Shown here: positions 15,583 through 24,600 of the stretch, in pieces | Layout of the letters: every line of letters begins with the position of its first letter | How positions within the stretch are numbered: position 1 is the first letter of the stretch | DNA from: Erysipelothrix sp. HDW6C | GTDB lineage: Bacteria > Bacillota_I > Bacilli_A > Erysipelotrichales > Erysipelotrichaceae | Length of the DNA: 64,000 nucleotides | Assembly: GCF_011299615.1 (NCBI RefSeq) | Contig: NZ_CP049861.1 | Location: 62,001 to 126,000, forward strand | Direction of reading: 5' to 3' | Made by a program: the position numbers and the translations under genes | Notes under the pieces: model-generated | What the model was told of the DNA's origin: nothing | The model's database searches: none | What the model saw: the letters and a program-made list of their open reading frames with translations, nothing else

Positions 15583-17541
15583 ATGTATAAGAAAATTCAT
15601 GTTCAAATGCTTTACCATCTAACAGAGCACACTGTCACGATGACTAGTGTTGCACTCGCCAAATTACTCGAGCGAAGTGCACGCACTGTTAAGAATGAAA
15701 TGAGGGAGTTGAAAGTCATCAGCCGAGATTTTGGCGTTGAAATCACGTCACGGCGCGGAAAAGGGTATCGCGCGACTATTTTTGATGAAGATCTCTTTCT
15801 TAGCATGTATGAGAAACATCTCGTTGTTGCAAACTATTATGAACACTCAAACAATGCATCTGCAGGCAGAGCAGACTACATTATCTCTTTGCTCCTAAGC
15901 TCTGACAGAGTTCTCACTCTTGACGATATTGAAGCGGCAATGTATTTGAGTCGAAACAGTTTTAAAGAAGAATTACGGCAAGCAATTGCCTACCTACAAT
16001 CCTTTAATATTATTGTTGAAAACAGTCCCAGTCGTGGCATTTCTTTACAAGGGAGTGAGGAGAGTTATCGAATGGCGCTCACCCAGATGTTTGGTGTGCA
16101 CTTCAACAGTTATGAAGTTGCAACCTTGGAGCCCACATTAGAAATGTATGAAATTGATTATTATCAACGCCAAAGCATTCGCCATGAGTTTATGGATGTA
16201 TTACGAGATAAAGCACTTTCAATTTCTGATGATGCCACGCAATTCATTTCCGTTTATTTGGTCGTTGCAATCAATCGCATCCGCAACCACAAAGAATTGA
16301 ACTTACAAACAACGTGTGACATTGTAGATACCCCCCATTACGGCGTTGCGCGTGTTATTGCCACAAAAATTGAAACTATCACCAATATTCACTTCAATGA
16401 TCAAGAGATTCTAGTCATAACAAAACTCTTGATTGCCAATAGTAATAACTATAATTATTATACCGAGGACTTTCAGTTTTTCGCTTTGAAGAAAAAAGAG
16501 GCTCGTACCCTTCTTGAGTCTATGAAAGACACGAGTCGTCCCTTTTTTGAGATGAGCGTTGATCATTTTGAAGGCCTCCAGCAAACACTTGAATGCATCT
16601 TAATCAATGCCGAATTTGGGTATATTCAACACTCACTGCCCCCACTTCGGAAACGATACATTCCCTTTTGCCAGGTATCTACAACGATTGCCCATAGTCT
16701 TAAAACATTCATCGAGAAAACATATCACATTGAAATCGCCGATTCATTTCGAAATCACCTCGAAAAGTCTGTTATGTTTTTAATTGATGCGTATGAACTC
16801 AAACATCAAAAAGCATCAATTGCTGTCGTCAGTACCAACGGAAAACAATATGCCAAAAACGTATCTACGAAAATTAAAAAACGCTTAAGAAGCCTCGTTA
16901 CTGACGCATCATACTACGAACTGTACGAACTTCGTGGTAAGACCACCGATGCATTACAACTGGTTGTTTCTGATATTGATGAAGCGTTCTATCGCTATAC
17001 CATACCCCACTACAGTATGTCTGGAAATGAATTATCCCTCGATGATTACAGGAGCATTTCCATTATCTTGGTTAAATACATGTATCAGATATTTGATGAC
17101 CTGTTGGACCTCGAATTTAATTTTTCTGAAAGTCTTGCGATTAACACTATTTCAGAGCTGAGTAAAATGCTCTCATATCGTTATACCAGTAAGAATTTTG
17201 ATACACATAATCTCTATGAATATATTCAAAATTACTTCCTGATAAATCGTATCGATACGGATACCGAAGTCGTTATTCTAGAAATGCCTAATCATTATGA
17301 TGGTGAGGCATTCATCGATGTGTATTCACACCCAACTCAAGATGGGGTGCACTACGTTATGGTTATTCACCTTGGAACCGTAACACCCAAAATTTTAAAA
17401 TACCTCACAATTATTATCCGTGCATTATCCGCAAACTATGAAGTGATTCAACAATGGGAGCAAACCCGCGACTTTAGCGTTCTTTTTGATCAAATTGCTG
17501 AACAAATACTCATAGAAGGTATTGACGGCGTTGCACTCTAA
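15583..17541 (+). CDS. BglG/LicR-type PRD-containing transcriptional regulator
   Basis: This 652-aa regulator has an N-terminal HTH (~1-65, LAKLLERSARTVKNEMREL), a second HTH-like region (~100-160), two PRD-like regions (~195-290 and ~300-405), an EIIB-like domain (~411-500) and an EIIA-like C-terminus (~510-652). Such proteins are controlled by PTS phosphorylation. In PRD1 the usual His of the 'LxxHhxxxxxR' motif aligns with Tyr225. The EIIB-like loop (VVSTNGKQ) lacks Cys. It lies directly before a mannose-family PTS and is probably its activator. The domain boundaries are estimates. Confidence 0.8.
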   Translation: MYKKIHVQMLYHLTEHTVTMTSVALAKLLERSARTVKNEMRELKVISRDFGVEITSRRGKGYRATIFDEDLFLSMYEKHLVVANYYEHSNNASAGRADYIISLLLSSDRVLTLDDIEAAMYLSRNSFKEELRQAIAYLQSFNIIVENSPSRGISLQGSEESYRMALTQMFGVHFNSYEVATLEPTLEMYEIDYYQRQSIRHEFMDVLRDKALSISDDATQFISVYLVVAINRIRNHKELNLQTTCDIVDTPHYGVARVIATKIETITNIHFNDQEILVITKLLIANSNNYNYYTEDFQFFALKKKEARTLLESMKDTSRPFFEMSVDHFEGLQQTLECILINAEFGYIQHSLPPLRKRYIPFCQVSTTIAHSLKTFIEKTYHIEIADSFRNHLEKSVMFLIDAYELKHQKASIAVVSTNGKQYAKNVSTKIKKRLRSLVTDASYYELYELRGKTTDALQLVVSDIDEAFYRYTIPHYSMSGNELSLDDYRSISIILVKYMYQIFDDLLDLEFNFSESLAINTISELSKMLSYRYTSKNFDTHNLYEYIQNYFLINRIDTDTEVVILEMPNHYDGEAFIDVYSHPTQDGVHYVMVIHLGTVTPKILKYLTIIIRALSANYEVIQQWEQTRDFSVLFDQIAEQILIEGIDGVAL

Positions 17542-17583
17542 AGTGCTCAACTACGAAGGCACATTAGTGCAACAGGAGGAACT

Positions 17584-17991
17584 ATGAAACGTATATTACT
17601 TGTCTCTCACAGTCACTTTGCGACTGGAACCAAAAATGCTATCGAGTTGTTATTAGGCAAGCAAAATAATCTCTTTGCAATTGCTGCCTATGAAGATAAT
17701 TCTGATATCGAATTGGTCTTAAATGATTTTATGGATAATTCAAATTACGAACAAACGCTCGTGTTGACAGATTTGTTTGGTGGAAGTGTAAATACATTTG
17801 TGTCCAAATATTTGAGTGAGTCTGTCTTTGTTGTTGCGGGATACAATCTCGCGCTGGTGCTCGATTTATTGCTTAAAGAAGAACCCTTTTCAAATGAGTC
17901 CATTCGTGCCAGCATTCAACAAGCTCAAAATGCCATCAAATTTATGAATGATGAAGTTTCAAAAAACGAACAAGAGAATACTTTCTTTTAA
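17584..17991 (+). CDS. PTS EIIA, mannose/fructose/sorbose family
   Basis: This 135-aa EIIA domain has the N-terminal strand ILLVSHSHFATG, whose His9 is the likely phospho-acceptor, and LTDLFGGSVNTF typical of the ManX family. It takes phosphate from HPr and passes it to the EIIB encoded 9 nt downstream. Ribosome site ACAGGAGGA. Confidence 0.9.
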   Translation: MKRILLVSHSHFATGTKNAIELLLGKQNNLFAIAAYEDNSDIELVLNDFMDNSNYEQTLVLTDLFGGSVNTFVSKYLSESVFVVAGYNLALVLDLLLKEEPFSNESIRASIQQAQNAIKFMNDEVSKNEQENTFF

Positions 17992-18000
17992 GGAGATATT

Positions 18001-18489
18001 ATGATTAAACTACTTAGAATTGATGAACGACTCATCCACGGGCAAGTTGTCCTTGGGTGGTCAAAGCACTACAACATTACGCATATTGTTGTGGCAAACG
18101 ATGAGGCAGCAAACAGCCCACTTTTGCAAAAAACACTCAAAATGGCCGCACCTGCAGGAATAAAAGTGGCAATTAAATCCATCGATGAAGCCAACAAACT
18201 CTTAACAGACCCAAAAGGTGTTAATGCATCGATTATGGTACTTGTTAACAATCCTGAGGATGCCTACAAAATACTCACTGCCAACACCGATGTAAAGAGC
18301 TTTAACATCGGTAATTATGGACGCTTGAATGCGGCTGGGGAAAGTCGCGTTCAAATATCCGCAGGACTACTTGTAAATGATTACGATCGTCAATGGTTTG
18401 AAAAAATACTGGACACTGGTGTCAGTGGTTTTGTACAAATGACATTGGATCAAAAAAGTGAAGATTTAGGAGATCTATTAAGGAGATAG
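18001..18489 (+). CDS. PTS EIIB, mannose/fructose/sorbose family
   Basis: This 162-aa EIIB has the signature RIDERLIHGQV (phospho-His13), with W at WSKHYN and a conserved 'vaND..a' segment. It receives phosphate from EIIA and transfers it to the sugar moved by EIIC/EIID. It starts 9 nt after EIIA and ends 3 nt before EIIC. Confidence 0.92.
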   Translation: MIKLLRIDERLIHGQVVLGWSKHYNITHIVVANDEAANSPLLQKTLKMAAPAGIKVAIKSIDEANKLLTDPKGVNASIMVLVNNPEDAYKILTANTDVKSFNIGNYGRLNAAGESRVQISAGLLVNDYDRQWFEKILDTGVSGFVQMTLDQKSEDLGDLLRR

Positions 18490-18492
18490 AAC

Positions 18493-19278
18493 ATGATAAT
18501 ACAAGCACTTATCGTAACTTTAGTTTACTATTTACTGTATGTTGGTGACTTCTTCATTGGATGGCAAACCATTACACGTCCAATCGTCGCAGCACCAATC
18601 GTCGGATTATTTTTAGGCGATCTAACATTGGGAATCACCATGGGAGCATCTTTAGAGGCAATATTTATGGGTATTTCCGCTATAGGCGGATCCATCCCTG
18701 CCGATGCTTTATCAAGCAGTGTAATATCTGTTGCATTCGCAATACTTACCGGAGCATCAACTGAAGAAGCACTGGCCATATCGTTACCTATCGGTACTGT
18801 TATGGCAATGCTTAATGCTTTTATGACACCCGTATTTGCACTCGCAGCGCCCGTATTTGATAAATATGCCGAAGCAGGCAATACAAAAGCTTACAACCGG
18901 GCCCATATATTAATGCTCCTCGTTGGAATGCCGCTCACTGGTGTTATCACGATATTCCTAGGTGTTGCGTTTGGAATCGATCAGTTACAAATTCTGCTAT
19001 CGAGTTTACCACCTTTCATTATGAGTGGTATTGGTGCAGCAGCTGGTATGCTTCCTGCAGTTGGATTCGCAATCATTACTTCGATGATCTGGTCAAATCA
19101 AACCGGAATGTATTTCTTTATTGGTTTTGTGCTTGCAAAGTACCTCGGGCTTGGTCCGGTTCCAATCGCCATTATTGGTACTGTCATTGCACTCGCAGGA
19201 TTCTTTAGAGATAAACAACTGGCAGATTTAAAAGTTGAAGCCACAACAGTATCATCAGATGAGGAGGATTTCTTTTAA
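18493..19278 (+). CDS. PTS EIIC, mannose/fructose/sorbose family
   Basis: This 261-aa membrane protein is of the AgaC/ManY/SorA family, about six to seven TM helices, with GASLEAIFMGISAIGGSIPAD, split as the conserved 'Ga.lE..fmGi..iG...paD' loop. Its stop overlaps the start of EIID (TAATG at 19276-19280). The substrate is unknown. The neighbours suggest a beta-linked or chitooligosaccharide-type sugar. Confidence 0.92.
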   Translation: MIIQALIVTLVYYLLYVGDFFIGWQTITRPIVAAPIVGLFLGDLTLGITMGASLEAIFMGISAIGGSIPADALSSSVISVAFAILTGASTEEALAISLPIGTVMAMLNAFMTPVFALAAPVFDKYAEAGNTKAYNRAHILMLLVGMPLTGVITIFLGVAFGIDQLQILLSSLPPFIMSGIGAAAGMLPAVGFAIITSMIWSNQTGMYFFIGFVLAKYLGLGPVPIAIIGTVIALAGFFRDKQLADLKVEATTVSSDEEDFF

Positions 19279-20093
19279 TGAAAGCAGAAGTACACGTTAA
19301 CGATAACAAAGAACTCAAAACATTGTTCTGGCGCTCTGGGTTTATTTTTGGATCATTCAATATGGTTAAGATGATGGGACAAGGTTTTGGATTTACCATG
19401 AATACAACACTCGATAAGATCTATGCCCAAGATGAAGAGGCACGGTTACAAGCGCAAACACGCCACAATGGCTTCTTCAATTGTCATGCGGCGATGCTTG
19501 GTTTAATTGTAGGAATTGTATTTGCGATGGAGAAAGAAAAATCGGCAGGGAAAGAAGTAACTGGCGATGCGATTACAAATATCAAAGTGGCCCTCATGGG
19601 ACCCCTAGCTGGAATCGGTGATTCCTTATTCTTCAATACTATCCGTATTATCGCTGCAGGAATCGCCATTGGGTTGGCCAGCCAAGGTAACATTCTTGGA
19701 ATGATTTTCTTTATTCTTATCTATGGTGGGAGTTTCCTTGTTGTTAAATGGGTCTTACTGAAACTTGGGTATTCGATGGGTACGACATTCCTTGATAAAG
19801 CCTTTGAAAGTGGTGTTATTCAAATCATTTCAAAAGCAGCAAGTATTCTAGGACTGGTTATGGTTGGTTCTATGGTTGCAACCATGGTCAATATCAACAT
19901 CGTTGCTGTCCCTAACTTTGGCGGAGCGCAACTTCAAATTCAAGAAATGCTTGATACCATCATGCCTGGACTATTGTCAATTGGATTGGTCTTTGGAATG
20001 GTGACACTTATCAAGAAAGGTGTCAAAGTCACCTGGCTTGTCATCCTCTTGATTACAATGTGTATCATTCTCGCATTCTTTGGAATTTTATAG
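19278..20093 (+). CDS. PTS EIID, mannose/fructose/sorbose family
   Basis: This 271-aa EIID has typical stretches: RSGFIFGSFNMVKMMGQGFG, the HNGFFNCHAAM loop, and LMGPLAGIGDSLFFNTIR. C-terminal hydrophobic helices follow. It pairs with EIIC in the translocon. The operon ends after this gene at a strong terminator. Confidence 0.93.
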   Translation: MKAEVHVNDNKELKTLFWRSGFIFGSFNMVKMMGQGFGFTMNTTLDKIYAQDEEARLQAQTRHNGFFNCHAAMLGLIVGIVFAMEKEKSAGKEVTGDAITNIKVALMGPLAGIGDSLFFNTIRIIAAGIAIGLASQGNILGMIFFILIYGGSFLVVKWVLLKLGYSMGTTFLDKAFESGVIQIISKAASILGLVMVGSMVATMVNINIVAVPNFGGAQLQIQEMLDTIMPGLLSIGLVFGMVTLIKKGVKVTWLVILLITMCIILAFFGIL

Positions 20094-20110
20094 ATATTTA
20101 TGACAAACAA

Positions 20111-20139
20111 AAAGGTCGCCCACTGGCGACCTTTTTTTT
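20111..20139. terminator. Bidirectional terminator after PTS operon
   Basis: AAAGGTCGCC (20111-20120) pairs with GGCGACCTTT (20125-20134), loop CACT, then T-tract to 20139. It also serves the GH4 gene on the other strand, whose stop is at 20138-20140. Confidence 0.88.
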
Positions 20140-21526
20140 ATGCAGGAATGTAAACAACACCCTCTGCTTCTAATTTTGAAATAACGGCTGCAAACTGTGG
20201 TAGGTAATCTTTATTTGCTACCAACATTTCATCCAGCATTGCTTTTGCTTCATAACCACTTGTGATAAGTGGGTTGATTGTAAATGCTTGAACTGCCTTG
20301 TTGTAATCACCAGTTGATGCAGCTGCAATAACTGTTTCTTCCATGGCTTTCATCAATTGAAGTTGACCACGAGCTGCTGGCTCAAATTTACCCCAGTTGT
20401 AAGGTTCTGCACCATGAGCAGTAATTACCGCAGAGACTTCAACAACACAATCATACGGAAGATCTGTGATAGTACCATTATTTTGTGTACTTACGACCAT
20501 TTCTTTACGAGCATCATTATGAATCGATGCAATAATTTCACAGGCGGCATCCGAATAGTGTGTTCCACCACGTTTTGTCAGTTGCTCTGGCTTGTAATCC
20601 AAAGCAGGATCTTTATACAATTCAAAGAGTTCTGCTTCTGTCTTTTTAACGACCTCAGCACGTGTTTCGTTCTTCGCATACTCTTCAAGATTTTCTGTTA
20701 ACATTTCTTTTGTGATGTAGTAGTAGCGATGGTATGCGCATGGCAACATTCCTAAATCCTTGATTTGTTCGTAAACAAAGATTTTATTCTTGATGTTTGC
20801 AACACCAAACTTCTCTGCAAGAACTTTTGCAAATTCGCTCTCTGGATGATAAATACGATCAATCAGTGTATCCGTCACTTCTTTTCCGTCAACATCCCAA
20901 GCGCGATGCCAGTGGAAGTGATTGAGTCCAGCGTATTTATGGAATAGTTTTTCTTCGCCTTCTTCATAACCCATTGCCATATTGTTTAATTTTGTTGAAC
21001 CAATTGGAACATTACACAATCCAATGGTGCGTTTCCAACCACCAACTTTAATGGCAGCTTCGGTAACCATCCCCGCAGGATTGGTAAAATTAATCAACCA
21101 AGCATCGGGACAGAGTTCTTCCATATCTTTGATGATATCTAGGATGACTGGGATTGTGCGGAATGCCTTAAAGATACCTCCCGCTCCATTTGTTTCTTGT
21201 CCAATCAAACCATACTTTGCTGGAATACGTTCATCACGAATGCGCGCATCCAATTGACCTACACGAAATTGTGTTGTCACAAAGTCCGCATCTTTAAGTG
21301 CTTCACGACGATCAAGTGTCAAATTCACATCCCAATCAAGTCCCGCTGCTTTGACCATTCTCTGTGCCATTGCGCCCACGATTTCAAGTTTTTCGCGACC
21401 CATCTCAATATCGACAAGCCACAGTTCACCTATATCCATTCTATCTTGGCGGTTAATAAATCCTTCAATTAATTCTGGTGTGTAGCTACTACCTCCACCG
21501 ATTGTAACAATTTTAAGTTTTCCCAT
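20138..21526 (-). CDS. 6-phospho-beta-glucosidase-type glycosidase, GH4
   Basis: This 462-aa GH4 enzyme uses NAD+ and a divalent metal. Its N-terminus has the Rossmann loop VTIGGGSSYTPELIEG, then FVTTQFRVGQLDAR, GQETNGAGG, NFTNPAG, the metal Cys in GLCNVP (~171), and NHFHW (~200). These match the CelF/LicH 6-phospho-beta-glucosidase branch rather than alpha-galactosidases. It converges on the mannose-PTS operon and has its own cre-like site upstream. With ChbG nearby, it may cleave deacetylated chitobiose-6-phosphate (inference by analogy with E. coli chbF-chbG). Confidence 0.92.
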   Translation of the reverse strand: MGKLKIVTIGGGSSYTPELIEGFINRQDRMDIGELWLVDIEMGREKLEIVGAMAQRMVKAAGLDWDVNLTLDRREALKDADFVTTQFRVGQLDARIRDERIPAKYGLIGQETNGAGGIFKAFRTIPVILDIIKDMEELCPDAWLINFTNPAGMVTEAAIKVGGWKRTIGLCNVPIGSTKLNNMAMGYEEGEEKLFHKYAGLNHFHWHRAWDVDGKEVTDTLIDRIYHPESEFAKVLAEKFGVANIKNKIFVYEQIKDLGMLPCAYHRYYYITKEMLTENLEEYAKNETRAEVVKKTEAELFELYKDPALDYKPEQLTKRGGTHYSDAACEIIASIHNDARKEMVVSTQNNGTITDLPYDCVVEVSAVITAHGAEPYNWGKFEPAARGQLQLMKAMEETVIAAASTGDYNKAVQAFTINPLITSGYEAKAMLDEMLVANKDYLPQFAAVISKLEAEGVVYIPA

Positions 21527-21547
21527 GTCATTACCTCCTATCGCAAT

Positions 21548-21561
21548 TGTAACCGCTATCG
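21548..21561 (-). promoter_or_regulatory. cre-like site upstream of GH4 gene
   Basis: On the minus strand CGATAGCGGTTACA matches 12 of 14 positions of the cre consensus TGWAANCGNTNWCA. It lies about 22 bp before the GH4 start, consistent with CcpA repression. Confidence 0.55.
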
Positions 21562-21646
21562 AAAGTCACATCAATACAAGGCACGTGCTTCGTTCCTCAG
21601 TTTCATGCTTTCATGTTTTCAGTGAATAATCATGAAATTTAGTACC

Positions 21647-21670
21647 AAAAAGGGCACATTATGTGCCCTT
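21647..21670 (-). terminator. Terminator of the subtilase gene
   Basis: AAGGGCACAT (21650-21659) pairs with ATGTGCCCTT (21661-21670). On the minus strand the stem is followed by TTTTTGG. Confidence 0.75.
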
Positions 21671-21673
21671 CAC

Positions 21674-24600
21674 TTATTTCGTATTGTTTCTTTTGCGTTG
21701 CTCGCTTATATACACAAGCGCAATTCCCAAGACAAGGAGTCCCGCTGGGAACGTTGGGTTGCGTGATTCAATTCCAGTTATCGGAAGTTGCTCCCCTTTG
21801 TTGCCCTCGTTGGGTACTTGTGGGTTTGGTTTTTCACCTGGATTTGGATTTGGGTTGGGGTTAGGATTTGGATCAATTCCCTTAGCCGCAATTTCAACCG
21901 TAATCTCAAATGATTGACCATTCACTGTATACGTTAATGTTGTTGTGCCTGCTTTAAGTGCTGTAAAAGTTTTTCCTTGGTTTGCACGTGCTAATGGTTC
22001 TGTCATGGTGAAGAACGCTTCATCATAGGTCCATGTTCCATTACCTGGTGTTGGGTTCAAGGTGACACTCGTACCGACAGTCAACGCCATTGTTGGTTGT
22101 AGACCTGTTATCTTAGATTTCAGTCCATCAATCGCAGTTTGTAAGGCCAACACCGCAGCATCGATTTCTGCTTGTGATGCATTTTCATTTGCAATCACTG
22201 CTTTTGCAGAAGTAATGGCGGTTTGCAGTGCTGTCCATGATGCTTCAGTATATGACGACTCTTGTAATGTTGCTGTTTGTGCCACAAGCGTTACAAGTGC
22301 AGACTTATTCAAGGCAGTAACTTGAACAAGTGCTGTTGCACGTTGTCCGTTTTCAAGTACAGTCTCAATAATTACTGAACCAACCTTTTTCGCTACAATT
22401 GTTGTGCCATCGTATGTGGCAATCGTTTCATCATAAGATCGGTGTGTTAAGTGATTGTCTTCTAAGAGTGATGTCGTAGTGCCAAAGTCAAGTGTCACGG
22501 TTTGTGACGCTCCTACGCTTAAGCCATACGATAATGCATCAAAGTTCACTTCGGTATATTTATTGTCAGTATCCAAAACGGCAATGTTAAAGTGAATGCT
22601 GCCATTCTCACTTGTTGCACGAACGATGGTGTTACCAGGTGCAAGACCTTTTGCACGAACGGTTCCATCACCCATATCTTCAAGTGATACGATCGCTTCG
22701 TCGTCAACCGTCCATGCAATTGCTGCATTCGTGATATCTGTTGCATCAAGTGTTACAAAGCTATCACGATGAATACTCATGCTTGTATATTCAACAGTCG
22801 TTGTGAGAGCGCCATCTGTAGCAACAATTGTGACGGTTGCTTCTGCTGAAACCTCACCATATGTTGCACTAAGCGTTGCAGATTCACCAACACTGCCATT
22901 TACAACAAAGGATGCAGTTCTTCCTGTCGTATTTGTCAGCGCTACAATTGTAGCATCACTCGAGGACCAGGTAATGTTGCTATCATCAATCGATACGCCA
23001 AGTGGCTCAAATGCGCTTACGCTAATTTGACCAGAGGTGCCACTATTAACTTCCACGTTTTCAAATGACAAGGTCATCCCTGATACGTTTGGTTTTGCAT
23101 AAACACCCAATGTCATTGTTGCGGTATTTCCTTTATCATCTTCTACTTTAAGTGTCGTTTGACCTTCAGCAATTGCTGATGCAACACCATTTTGGTCCAC
23201 GGCTGCTACACCAGGATTGCTTGATGTCCATGAAACCGTAGCATTTGCACCAAGATTTTCTACTTCAATCTCAAGTTGTTCACCCACAGCAAGTGTTGCT
23301 GATGCTGGTGAGAGTTTGAGATCGGTAAGATTTTCTGAAGGAACTGTGAGCGCATAGACTTGTTCATTCATACCCACATCAATAAGTGATATCATGATTT
23401 CTTCACCGATATAATCCGTGACGTCAATGCTTAAATCATGTTCACGAACCGCTTCGTTAGGTGTATATTTTTGGAAAATTGGTGTATCCCATTTTGGTTG
23501 CCCATCAATAAATGGTGCCACTAGGGTATTAACCATGTAGTTCTCATCAATTGCCTTGGTTTCAATAAACGTACGTCCATTTCTTCTTACCAATTTGAAG
23601 TTATTCGTATCCAAAATTGGATTTTTTGTATCAACAATGACATCAAACTCATACGTATCGTTTACGCCAGGTCTAAAGCCAAGTTCGGCGTCGACAGCGT
23701 AACGATAGACACCATCTTCAACTGTTTCCCCATTAAGCTTATCACCCTTCCACTCTGGAGCTGGATCAAATGCTGATGAAGGAATTTGTTGACCGTATGC
23801 GTTTCGATACATCGATTTATTCGAAAACTCTGAAGTAAACTCATAGACTTTTTCTTGAGTCTCTTTATTGGTAATTGTATAGTTCAGAACACGTGCATTT
23901 CGGACTTGACTTAGAATGACTGTCTCAATGCTGTCCGCGATACCGTCACCATTAGGTGATATAGCAAACATATCCTTGTTAACATCCACAAAGTCTTGAT
24001 CAATGATGTTTCCACCTAAGATTGAATACTTTGTATAAACTTGGTTCACATAACTGTTTGGTAGTGGAATGTCATCATACCATGAGCCATGGTCGAAGAT
24101 TCCAGGTTGCTCCCAGTTACCGTAGTATGCTAAGTAAGGAATTGACAATATGACATCATTCCCTGATACACTCGTTGGTGTCAACGTAACGTATCCCTCA
24201 ACATAAATACCATTTTCAAATGCTGCATCCATGGCTGCTTTTTCGGATGCACTCAATGTAACTGTGACCGAGACATTTTTTGTTTCCTGAGGTGCAACAC
24301 TTACCGTTGCATCGCCATTTACCGATGCATCTGCAGTCACATTACGGTCCAACATGAAGGAACGTGGACCAATCCCTTGGAATCCATAGGTCACAGAACC
24401 TGGTCGACTTGCGATACCACTGATATCATAGTCAACTGTAGTGTCACTTGTGTTGGTTACGCTAAAGTTAAGTGTATATACACCAGTTTTTTGTGGATCA
24501 TCGCCCAATTCGAGTTTCGGACGTTGTGAGCCATCTTTGTTCTCTGCTACAGATAAGAAAGCAGGTGAATTGATGGCGTCATTGACATTGAATACCCCAG

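Noticed and set aside
21838-21875. Short tandem DNA repeat (GGATTTGG-type)
   Set aside because: It encodes the Pro-Asn wall-spanning repeat of the surface protease, so it is explained by coding.
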